DNA of 34,038 nt from an uncultured Trueperaceae bacterium (GTDB lineage Bacteria; Deinococcota; Deinococci; Deinococcales; Trueperaceae): the NCBI GenBank assembly GCA_937907415.1, contig CALCHY010000138.1, forward strand, positions 1 through 34,038. Direction: 5' to 3'. The position numbers and the translations under genes are program-made. Shown here piece after piece: positions 24,989 through 32,608 of this stretch. Under the pieces are notes generated by a model. The model worked only from the letters and a program-made list of their open reading frames with translations. It did no database searches and was not told where the DNA came from. Each line of letters begins with the position of its first letter. Position 1 is the first letter of the stretch.

Positions 24989-25750
24989 GTGACGACCAAG
25001 GTGAAGTTCGCCACGGTTTACAAGGCGATCCTGACCATGTCGGTCACGCTGCTCCTGGCGTTCCTGCTGGCAGCTTGCGGTGAGCGCGAACCCGCTGCGG
25101 TCGCGCCGAGCCCGCAGCCGGCGGCGGCGCACTCCGAGCACGCGGCCGCGGTGGATCACGCCGAGCACGCCGTCGCTGACCATGCCGTCGCTGACCATGC
25201 CGTCGTGGATCACGACACCCACGCCGACCATCCCGAAACCCTCGCGGCCGCCGAGATGCCAGGCAGCTCGCTCTTCCACCTGACCGGGGCCTTCACGGCC
25301 CAGGACGGGACGGAGTTCCGCCTCGCCGAACTGTCAGGCAACCCGACTGTGGTGGTGATGTTCTACGGCGACTGCACGACCGCCTGCCCGCTGCTGGTGA
25401 AGTCGGCCCAGGACATCGAGGCCGCGCTCAGCCCGGAGGTGGCCGCCCGTACGCAGTTCCTGATGGTGTCGTTCGACACCGCTCGCGACACTCCAGACAA
25501 GCTGCGCGCCTACGCTGACGAGAAGGGCCTCGACAAGGACCGCTGGCATTGGCTGATCGGCAGCCCGCTCCTCACGCGCCAGCTCGCTACCCTGCTCGGG
25601 GTGCAGTTCCGCGATGCTGGCAACGGCGTGTTCGCGCACAGCAACATCGTGACGGTCCTAGATTCTGCCGGTGTTCCAACCGCGCGGCTCGAGGGCCTCG
25701 GGGTGGCGCTAGACCCGGCGCTGGCGGCGATCACGGCCGCCGTCGACTGA
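24989..25750 (+). CDS. SCO1/SenC-family copper chaperone
   Basis: 253 residues from GTG 24989 with AAGGAGG upstream. A lipobox gives Cys30 (LLAAC). Residues 48-81 are His-rich: nine His in units such as AVADH. The thioredoxin-like SCO domain has CxxxC at C129/C133 (GDCTTACP) and His217 (FAHSNI), the standard copper ligands. SCO proteins deliver Cu to CuA or other copper sites; next to nirK and NirV, delivery to nitrite reductase is likely, and to the cbb3 CuB site also possible. The His-rich tail may buffer copper or zinc. Confidence 0.9.
   Translation: MTTKVKFATVYKAILTMSVTLLLAFLLAACGEREPAAVAPSPQPAAAHSEHAAAVDHAEHAVADHAVADHAVVDHDTHADHPETLAAAEMPGSSLFHLTGAFTAQDGTEFRLAELSGNPTVVVMFYGDCTTACPLLVKSAQDIEAALSPEVAARTQFLMVSFDTARDTPDKLRAYADEKGLDKDRWHWLIGSPLLTRQLATLLGVQFRDAGNGVFAHSNIVTVLDSAGVPTARLEGLGVALDPALAAITAAVD
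25169..25213 (+). repeat. 15-bp tandem repeat encoding AVADH
   Basis: Two exact copies of GCCGTCGCTGACCAT (25169-25183, 25184-25198) and a diverged third (25199-25213). They lie inside the His-rich part of the SCO gene and could change copy number by slippage. Confidence 0.75.
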
Positions 25751-25773
25751 GGCTAATGGCGCGCTTCGCCCTA

Positions 25774-26697
25774 TCACTCCGCCCCTAGACTCCTAAGCGC
25801 AAGCCGCACGTTGTCAGCGTGGTCGGCTAGCGCCGCTCGCGCGCGCTCGGCGCTCACGTCTGCCTTGGCTGCCACGATGGCGCAGCGGATGTTTCCCCCG
25901 CACGCCTCCAGCGCAGTAGATGCCGCCGCCTCGTCCACCTGGGCGCCTTGCGCCACGATCTTCACGGCCCTCACGCGCAACTTGGCGTTGACGGGGCGCA
26001 TGCCGACCATGAGGTTCTCGTAAGCGCCGCCTAGACGAACGAGCGCCGTGGTCGAGAGCGCGTTGAGCGCTACTTTCTGCGCCGTGCCGGCTGCAAGGCG
26101 CGTGCTGCCAGCAAGGACTTCGGGTCCCGTCTCCAACAGCACGCCGACCTCGCCTGCGGTGAGGAGCGGGGTGTCAGGGTTGTTGGCGATGCCCACGGTG
26201 AAGGCACCCAAAGCGCGCGCGCGCCGCACTGCCGCTACGGTGTATGGCGTGGCGCCGCTGGCCGCCACGCCGACAAGTGCGTCTAGCGCGCCGACGCCGA
26301 TGGCCGCTACGTCCTCTGCCGCAGCGAGCACGTCGTCCTCGGCGCCTTCTTGTGCGCGGCTCTGCGCCGTACTGCCGCCAGCTAGGAGGGTGGTGGCGTG
26401 ATCGAAGCCGAAGGTAGGGGCGAGCTCCGCTGCGTCTTGCAGTCCGAGCCGGCCGGACGTTCCAGCGCCAGCGTAGATGAGGCGGCCGCCCCGCCGCAGG
26501 CGCTCCTCGACCCCGGCGACCGCGCGCTCGAGTTCAGGTAGCGCGCGCTCGACGGCGTCGACGGCGCGGCGGTTCGAAGCGGTGATGGCCCTGAGGATGT
26601 CGGCGGCCGGCCAAGCATCGAGGCCAGAGTAGTCGGCGGCGGCGGCCTCGGTGGCAGCGTGGGCGTCTAGAGCTATGGGCCGCGCCTCATCGCTCAT
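25774..26697 (-). CDS. murQ: N-acetylmuramic acid 6-phosphate etherase
   Basis: 307 residues from ATG 26697, whose ATGA overlaps the stop of the GNAT gene; a longer frame to 26814 lies inside that gene. A SIS-domain enzyme that cleaves the lactyl ether of MurNAc-6-P to GlcNAc-6-P. Motifs: YAGAGTSGRLGLQDAAELAPTFG with the acidic Glu, and STAQSRAQEGAEDD with the second Glu. SATGATPYTV-like (AASGATPYTV) binds sugar phosphate; YENLMVGMRPVN is conserved. Last gene of the GntR-GNAT-murQ operon. Confidence 0.95.
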   Translation of the reverse strand: MSDEARPIALDAHAATEAAAADYSGLDAWPAADILRAITASNRRAVDAVERALPELERAVAGVEERLRRGGRLIYAGAGTSGRLGLQDAAELAPTFGFDHATTLLAGGSTAQSRAQEGAEDDVLAAAEDVAAIGVGALDALVGVAASGATPYTVAAVRRARALGAFTVGIANNPDTPLLTAGEVGVLLETGPEVLAGSTRLAAGTAQKVALNALSTTALVRLGGAYENLMVGMRPVNAKLRVRAVKIVAQGAQVDEAAASTALEACGGNIRCAIVAAKADVSAERARAALADHADNVRLALRSLGAE

Positions 26698-27701
26698 AAC
26701 TCCCCCTCCGTGCGCTGGTACGTGCGCCACACCCGGGCTCCAAGCTTGCCGTAGAAGGTCGTTAGCGTCGTCCAGTTGATCAGCAAGTCGGTGGCGCCGC
26801 GCTCCTGTAGCCACTGCGCGCCCGCGCGCACGATGGCCAACCCAAGGCCGGCGCCGCGCACCTCGCCTGAGACCCCTAGCGGCCCCATGCCGGCAACGCG
26901 CACGGGGCCGACGTCGCTGGTTAGCGCGCTGCGCCAGTAGAGGCTGGGACCAAGGAAAGCCTCCTCACCCTGGAAGACTGCGCAGAACCCGTAGGCTTCT
27001 GCCGAGTCTCCGGCGGCGGTGTCGGCCTCCCTCGCTATGGTTAGGACCGTGCTGCCGGCCGCGATGTAAGCCTCCAGCTCGTGGGTCCAGCGGCCAGGGA
27101 AGGTGCGGGCAACGAAGCGCATGGCGCCGTCCGGGTCGTCGCTTCGTACCCGCCAACCGGGCGCGAGAGGCGCTGGCGGCAGCGGGCGGCGCAGGTCGAT
27201 GTGGAGGTCGTGCTCCGCCGCCGTGAAACGCGCACCCGCGCGGCGAGCTAGCAGCCACAGCGCGGCTGAGGACTCTTGCGGCGGCCCAGGAAGGAGGTGG
27301 TTGGCGTCGCTACCCAACTTGAAGCGCGTGGCGCCCGCGGCGCGCAGCCGCGCCAACAACTCGGCGAGTAGGCGCGTGCCGATCCCCCTGCCCTGCCGGG
27401 TCGCGGCGACGGCCAGTAGCGTCACCCACCCGACGTCCTGCGGTTGCCACGCCGCCGTCGGCAGGCGGCCGTAAGCCACGCCAACCAGCTCGTCCGCCTC
27501 GAAGGCGCCGATGAGCAGGTCAGGCTGATGGTGAAGCGCGAGGCGCTCGCGCCAGACGCGCTCCTCAAGCGGGTACAGCGTCACCTGGCCCCAGGCGGAG
27601 GCCCATAGTGCTGGCACCGTGGCCGCCTCGGCTGGCGTTAGCTCGCGGATGGTCGCGGCGGCAGGCCGAGCGCTGGTTGAGTTGGCGTGCTGCTCGGTCA
27701 C
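26694..27701 (-). CDS. Tandem-domain GNAT acetyltransferase
   Basis: 335 residues with two GNAT folds. The N-terminal fold has GRGIGTRLLAELL (about 98-112) and SDANHLLPG; the C-terminal fold has VRGAGLGLAIVRAGAQW and FYGKLGARVWRTYQR. Its start overlaps the GntR stop by four bases, and its stop overlaps murQ, so expression is tightly coupled. Two-GNAT enzymes often act on sugars or peptides; here a cell-wall sugar or peptide released during recycling is a reasonable guess, unproven. Confidence 0.82.
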   Translation of the reverse strand: MTEQHANSTSARPAAATIRELTPAEAATVPALWASAWGQVTLYPLEERVWRERLALHHQPDLLIGAFEADELVGVAYGRLPTAAWQPQDVGWVTLLAVAATRQGRGIGTRLLAELLARLRAAGATRFKLGSDANHLLPGPPQESSAALWLLARRAGARFTAAEHDLHIDLRRPLPPAPLAPGWRVRSDDPDGAMRFVARTFPGRWTHELEAYIAAGSTVLTIAREADTAAGDSAEAYGFCAVFQGEEAFLGPSLYWRSALTSDVGPVRVAGMGPLGVSGEVRGAGLGLAIVRAGAQWLQERGATDLLINWTTLTTFYGKLGARVWRTYQRTEGEL

Positions 27702-28444
27702 TGCGCCCTCAGATCAAGCGCCATGCGGTAGCGGTCGCCGCGGTATGCGCTGCGCACGTACTCGAACGGGCGCTCATCGGCCCCGTAAGTCGTGCGTTCG
27801 AGCGCAAGCACCGGCACGCCCTGGCCGATGCCGAGGGTAGCGGCCTCGCTGCGCGTCGGTGGGCGAGCTCCGATGGTTTGGCGCGCACGCACCGGCCGGA
27901 TGCCGAACTGCAGCTCGAGGGTCCGGTACAGCGAACCCGTGCGCTCCAGCTCGGTGGTAGAGAGCGTGATGAGCTGCGTAGGCAGGTGCGCTTCCTGCAG
28001 CGCAAGCGGCTCGCCGTCTGCCGTACGCAGGCGGGTTACGCGCAAGACCATGGCGCCAGGCTGCAGCTCGAGCGCGGCGCTCGTGGGCTCGTCCGCCACG
28101 ACGCGCTCGACCCGCACGATGCGCGCGCCTGCTTTGAGGCCCAAGTTGCGGGCCTCCTCAGTGAAGCCGAGCACGCGGTCGATGATCTGCTCGAGCGGCT
28201 GTCCCTTCACGTACGTGCCTGAACCCTGGCGCTGCTCGACACGGCCAGCTTTCGAGAGCTCCTCGAACGCGCGCCTCACCGTCATGCGAGACAAGCCAAG
28301 CCCGATGGCTAGGCCGCGTTCAGATGGCAGCGCGCTACCGGGGCTCATGTGGCCAAGCTCGATGGCGCGAACCAGCTGATCCTTCAGCTGCAGGTACGCG
28401 GGTGTTGGCAGCGCTTTGTCGATCCGGATCTCGCTGAGCCTCAT
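27698..28444 (-). CDS. GntR-family regulator with UTRA domain (HutC type)
   Basis: 248 residues from ATG 28444, preceded by GGAAGGGACC. Residues 8-78: winged helix (YLQLKDQLVRAIELGHMSPG, LPSERGLAIGLGLSRMTVRR, QRQGSGTYV). The rest is a UTRA effector domain (ALELQPGAMVLRVTRLRTADGEPLALQE, then ERTTYGADERPFEY). Members such as NagR/DasR answer to amino-sugar phosphates, which fits the murQ operon it leads. It probably controls its own operon and the divergent transporter genes. Confidence 0.88.
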   Translation of the reverse strand: MRLSEIRIDKALPTPAYLQLKDQLVRAIELGHMSPGSALPSERGLAIGLGLSRMTVRRAFEELSKAGRVEQRQGSGTYVKGQPLEQIIDRVLGFTEEARNLGLKAGARIVRVERVVADEPTSAALELQPGAMVLRVTRLRTADGEPLALQEAHLPTQLITLSTTELERTGSLYRTLELQFGIRPVRARQTIGARPPTRSEAATLGIGQGVPVLALERTTYGADERPFEYVRSAYRGDRYRMALDLRAQ

Positions 28445-28687
28445 GACTTGCCGTGGTCCCTTCCAGTAGCGCGGGGGCGCCCGAACGGGTGAGTGAATTG
28501 CCTTGGAGCGTACCACTGCTATACCATCAGTCAACCTCCGCGGTTCTCGTTAGCGTCTATGGTGACGCTGCGGGGCAAGAGTGGCTGCTCCCTGACTACT
28601 GATCGGCGCCCGGGCAGCGCTTCAGTGGTCTCTAAGTGGCCTATCTTGGAGGTAGTACTTCTGGCTCGTAGGAACAAGGAGGCATGA
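28445..28687. promoter_or_regulatory. Divergent control region of the recycling locus
   Basis: 243 bases without a gene. Half-sites AGTGGTCT (28624-28631) and AGTGGCCT (28636-28643) resemble half of the dre/NagR-type operator (family knowledge: ACTGGTCTAGACCAGT-like). A second cluster with TACCA repeated 11 bases apart lies near 28511-28526. Promoter boxes are not clear; TTGGAG near 28648 with TAGGAA 17 bases on is a weak candidate for the transporter genes. Confidence 0.4.
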
Positions 28688-30454
28688 ATGCCACGCAAGA
28701 CGTTCACCACGCTTCTTCTCGCCCTGACACTCGTCGCGGGCGGAGCCGCGTTCGCGCAACCGAAGGTAGTCGACTACCCCGGCCTCGGCATGACGCCAGG
28801 CAACGTGGGCGGCACCATCACCCTCGGTCTCGCAGACTCGCCGCCCACTTTCCTCTACTACGCCCAGATCGACAACAACACCCAGACCCTGACGGGAGTC
28901 GTGTTCGACTCGCTCGTCGAGTTCAACCTCGAGACCTACGCCATCGAGCCTGGCCTCGCCGCCAGCTGGGACGTCAGCCCGGACGGCACCGTGTACACCT
29001 TCCACCTGCGTCAGGGCGTCACCTGGCACGACGGCACGCCGTTCACCGCGGCGGACGTCATCTTCACGTACACGCAGATCATCGCCAACCCGGAGGCGCG
29101 CGCCGGCGACGCCGCCGCGTTCGTGTTCACGGTTGACGGCGAACAGCGCCCCGTCACGTTCGACGCCCCAGACGACGCCACCGTCGTCATGACGCTCCCG
29201 GCGCCAGCGGCGGCGTTCCTGCTGCAGCAGCGCTTCCCGATCATGCCGAAGCACAAGCTCGTCAAGTTCTCGGTCGAGGGCGGCGCAGCGCAGGCAGACA
29301 TCAACAACGGCTGGGCGACGGACACCCCCTTGTCCGAGATCGTCGGCACCGGGCCATTCATGTACGACACCTACGTTGCTGGCCAGAAGGTTGGCCTCGT
29401 GCGCAACCCGAACTACTGGAAGGTAGACGCGGCCGGCACTAGCCTCCCGTACGCCGAGCGCCTCGATTACCTCGTCGTGCGTGGCAACGAAGCGCAAGCT
29501 GCGCAGTTCCTCGCAGGCAACCTCGCCACGCTGAACATCTCTGGCGCCCAGTTCCCAGACTTCAAGAGCCGCGAAGTTGCCGGTGCGGACTTCCGCGTCG
29601 TCACCAGCCCGGCCCTCTTCGGCTCGCCGCCCCACATCGCCTTCAACTTCGACGACTCGCAGTTCGCAGCCGAGTTCTCCAACGTGGCCTTCCGTCGCGC
29701 CATGGAGCAGGCCGTGGACCGCCAGCGCATCATCGACGACGTCTACAACGGGCTCGCCGAGATCCCAGGCACCCCAACGGCGCCAGCAGACGGCACCTTC
29801 TACGAGGACACGAAGAGCCTCATGTTGCCGTTCGACCTGACCGCCGCCGCCGCCGCCCTTGACGCTCTCGGCATCAAGGACACCAACAATAACGGCGTGC
29901 GCAACGTTCCCTCCGGCGCCGAGCTCGAGTTCTCACTCACCTACAACTCCGACTCGAGCACCTTCACGGACATGGCCACCATCTTGCAGAACGACTTCGC
30001 CAAGATCGGCGTCAAGGCCAACCTCGTCGGCGTGCAGGGCTCTGCCCTGCTCTCCACTGGCCTCGCAGGCGACTACCAGGCCATCATCATCGCGCTAGGC
30101 AACCAGCCCGACCCGGAACTCCGCAAGCCGATCTGGCAGCCTGGCGGCTCGCTCTACTACTGGCACCGCTCCACGCAACCAGCAGTGCCGGGCGGACCCG
30201 CCAACTTCGCGGCCATGGCCGATTGGGAGAAGCGCATCTACGACATATTCGACCAGGGCACTACCCTCGTCGACCGCGACGCGCGCATAGCTCTCTACAA
30301 GGAATGGCAGCGCATCAACGCCGAGATGGTGCCCGTCATCATGATCGCCAAGCCGGCCAACATCGCCGCCGTGCACGCCAGCATCGGCAATTACGTCTAC
30401 AACCTGGGTGTCATCCCCGGGTACAACCCCGTCCCGCTCTACTTCGTCGAATAA
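28688..30454 (+). CDS. ABC transporter substrate-binding protein, family 5
   Basis: 588 residues; AAGGAGG precedes ATGAATG, with the ATG at 28688 in frame. Signal peptide TTLLLALTLVAGGAAFA, no lipobox Cys. Family 5 (Dpp/Opp) features: SWDVSPDGTVYTFHLRQGVTWHDGTPFTAADV, LVRNPNYWK, and FRRAMEQAVDRQRI. Such proteins bind peptides, but some bind cell-wall muropeptides (MppA) or sugars. The locus (murQ, NagZ-like) suggests muropeptide or GlcNAc-anhydroMurNAc-peptide uptake. First of the transporter gene group. Confidence 0.9.
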   Translation: MPRKTFTTLLLALTLVAGGAAFAQPKVVDYPGLGMTPGNVGGTITLGLADSPPTFLYYAQIDNNTQTLTGVVFDSLVEFNLETYAIEPGLAASWDVSPDGTVYTFHLRQGVTWHDGTPFTAADVIFTYTQIIANPEARAGDAAAFVFTVDGEQRPVTFDAPDDATVVMTLPAPAAAFLLQQRFPIMPKHKLVKFSVEGGAAQADINNGWATDTPLSEIVGTGPFMYDTYVAGQKVGLVRNPNYWKVDAAGTSLPYAERLDYLVVRGNEAQAAQFLAGNLATLNISGAQFPDFKSREVAGADFRVVTSPALFGSPPHIAFNFDDSQFAAEFSNVAFRRAMEQAVDRQRIIDDVYNGLAEIPGTPTAPADGTFYEDTKSLMLPFDLTAAAAALDALGIKDTNNNGVRNVPSGAELEFSLTYNSDSSTFTDMATILQNDFAKIGVKANLVGVQGSALLSTGLAGDYQAIIIALGNQPDPELRKPIWQPGGSLYYWHRSTQPAVPGGPANFAAMADWEKRIYDIFDQGTTLVDRDARIALYKEWQRINAEMVPVIMIAKPANIAAVHASIGNYVYNLGVIPGYNPVPLYFVE

Positions 30455-30474
30455 CGACTGGCTAACCAACACCA

Positions 30475-30508
30475 AGCCGGGCCGACTACTAAGCCAGTCG
30501 GCCCGGCT
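30475..30508 (+). terminator. Intercistronic hairpin after the binding-protein gene
   Basis: AGCCGGGCCGACT (30475-30487) and AGTCGGCCCGGCT (30496-30508), perfect 13-bp stem with 8-base loop, in the 76-bp gap before the permease. Typically such a hairpin lowers readthrough and stabilises the binding-protein mRNA, giving more binding protein than permease. Confidence 0.75.
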
Positions 30509-30530
30509 CATCTAGAGTGGAGACCAGCTT

Positions 30531-31502
30531 ATGTTCGCCTACCTGATCAGACGCGTGCTGATCATGCTCCCGACGATCCTCCTGGTGTCTGTCGTCTGCT
30601 TCATCGTCATCCAAGCGGCGCCCGGTTCGTTCACGGACCGCTACCTGGAGGACCCGCGCATGGGGCCAGAGGCCGTCGTGCGCATCAACGCGCAACTCGG
30701 CCTCGACAAGCCCCTCGCGCAGCAGTACCTCCGCTGGGTCAGCGGCATCGTCACGCGCCTCGACTTCGGTTACAGCTTCTTCGCGAACCGCCCAGTCTCG
30801 ACCGTCATCGGCGAGCGGCTCTTCTGGACCGTCGTCGTGGCGGGCATAACCATGCTCTTCTCTTGGGTGGTCGCCGTTCCGCTCGGTATCTTCACGGCAC
30901 TGCGGCGCAACGGCTTCACGGACGCCGTCGCGAGTTTCATCGGCTACGTCGGCCTCGCCGTGCCCGATTTTCTCATCGCGCTCCTGCTCATCGCCCTCGT
31001 GCTGCAAACGGGCGGCACGCAAGTCGGTGGGTTGTTCAGCCCCAAGTACATCGGCGCGCCATGGAGTTGGGACAAGTTCCTCGACTTCCTCAACCATATG
31101 TGGATCCCCATCCTCGCCATCGGCACCACCGGCGTGGCTTCCGTGATGCGGCAGATGCGCGCGAACCTACTAGACGTCCTCAATGCCGACTACGTGCGCA
31201 CGGCGCGCTCGAAGGGCCTCCCGGAGCGCCGCGTCATCAACCGCCACGCAGTGCGCACCGCCATCAACCCCCTTATCTCCATGCTCGGCCTCAGCCTCCC
31301 GGAACTCATAAACGGCACCATCATCGCGAGTATCGTCCTCAACCTGCCGACCATCGGCCCGCTCCTGTACGACTCGCTCCTCGCGAAAGACCAGTACGTC
31401 GCGATGTCGCTCCTCCTCCTCGCCAGCGCGCTGCTCATGGTCGGCAACCTCCTCGCCGACCTGGCTCTCGCGTGGGTCGACCCGCGGATCCGCTATGACT
31501 GA
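30531..31502 (+). CDS. ABC transporter permease, DppB/OppB type
   Basis: 323 residues with a six-span BPD_transp_1 layout. The start is MFAYLIRRVLIMLPTILLVS, and the EAA-loop is RTARSKGLPERRVINRHAVRTAINP, which contacts the ATPase. Overlaps the next permease by eight bases. No ATPase genes (DppD/F) follow directly in the window. Confidence 0.92.
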   Translation: MFAYLIRRVLIMLPTILLVSVVCFIVIQAAPGSFTDRYLEDPRMGPEAVVRINAQLGLDKPLAQQYLRWVSGIVTRLDFGYSFFANRPVSTVIGERLFWTVVVAGITMLFSWVVAVPLGIFTALRRNGFTDAVASFIGYVGLAVPDFLIALLLIALVLQTGGTQVGGLFSPKYIGAPWSWDKFLDFLNHMWIPILAIGTTGVASVMRQMRANLLDVLNADYVRTARSKGLPERRVINRHAVRTAINPLISMLGLSLPELINGTIIASIVLNLPTIGPLLYDSLLAKDQYVAMSLLLLASALLMVGNLLADLALAWVDPRIRYD

Positions 31503-32604
31503 CGCCCAGGCGGCCGCGCCGGCAGCGGTCAAGACCGAGTTCGGGCCCAGCCAGCGCGTCCTCGCGTGGCGGCGCTTCACGCGCTCGCGCACGGGTGTCA
31601 TCGGCGCCGTCATCCTCGTGCTCCTCTACCTGACGGCGGCAACGGCGCAGTTCCTCGCCCCGTACGAGGTCACCACGCAGCACCGCGCCGTTTACCAGCC
31701 GCCGCAACCCATCAGGGTGTGGCACGAGGGGCGGTTGACGTGGCCGTTCACGTACGCCATGCAGCAAGAGCGCGACCCCGTTACGTTCCGGCGCATCTTC
31801 GCCCCAAACTTGGAGGAACCGCTACCACTGCGCCTGTTCGTCAAGGGAGAGAAGTACACCTTCTTGGGGCTCTTCGCCACCGACCGTCACCTCTTCGGCG
31901 CCGTCGGCGGCGACTACTACCCGCTCGGCACGGACCGCTTCGGGCGCGACCTCTTCTCACGCATGCTCGTCGGGTCCCAAGTCTCGCTCACGGTGGGGCT
32001 CATCGGGATAATCATCTCGTTCGGAATCGGCATCCTCGTCGGTGGCCTGAGCGGTTACTACGGCGGCTGGGTCGATCAGGTGCTGCAACGCCTCGTCGAG
32101 GTGCTGCTCAGCTTCCCGCGTATACCCATCCTGCTAGCCTTGGCGACCGTCATCCCCACTACCTGGCCGTCTACTTACGTCTACCTTGGCATCGTCGTCG
32201 TGCTCGCCTCCATCGGGTGGGCCGGGCTCGCGCGCGTGGTGCGCGGGCAGGTGTTGGCCGTGCGCGAGACGGAGTTCGTGACGGCGGCAAGGGCGCTCGG
32301 CGTGCGCGACCTCACCATCGTCATCAAGCACGTCGTGCCGAACCTCGCCTCTTACCTCGTCGTGGCCGCCACCCTCGCGCTGCCCGGTTACATCCTGGGC
32401 GAGAGCGCGCTGTCGTTCCTCGGCCTCGGCGTCAAGGAGCCCATGACGTCGTGGGGCCTGCTCCTCAAGGACGCGCAGAACTTCGAGTCGCTGCGGCTAT
32501 ACCCCTGGCTGTTGGCGCCAGGCGCCCTCATCGTCATCTCGGTGCTGGCGTTCAACTTCGTTGGCGACGCCCTGCGCGACGCCGCCGACGTGAGATCGAG
32601 GTGA
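31495..32604 (+). CDS. ABC transporter permease, DppC/OppC type
   Basis: 369 residues, longer than usual (about 300) because of an extended loop after the first span (about 55-140). It includes the conserved GTDRFGRDLFSRMLVGSQVSL and EAA-loop TAARALGVRDLTIVIKHVVPN. Partner of the preceding permease. Its stop is five bases ahead of the GTG of the glycosidase gene. Confidence 0.92.
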   Translation: MTDAQAAAPAAVKTEFGPSQRVLAWRRFTRSRTGVIGAVILVLLYLTAATAQFLAPYEVTTQHRAVYQPPQPIRVWHEGRLTWPFTYAMQQERDPVTFRRIFAPNLEEPLPLRLFVKGEKYTFLGLFATDRHLFGAVGGDYYPLGTDRFGRDLFSRMLVGSQVSLTVGLIGIIISFGIGILVGGLSGYYGGWVDQVLQRLVEVLLSFPRIPILLALATVIPTTWPSTYVYLGIVVVLASIGWAGLARVVRGQVLAVRETEFVTAARALGVRDLTIVIKHVVPNLASYLVVAATLALPGYILGESALSFLGLGVKEPMTSWGLLLKDAQNFESLRLYPWLLAPGALIVISVLAFNFVGDALRDAADVRSR

Positions 32605-32608
32605 CCAA

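Noticed and set aside
26698..26814. N-terminal extension of MurQ
   Set aside because: Lies within the GNAT gene; ATG 26697 shows the ATGA overlap used throughout this operon.
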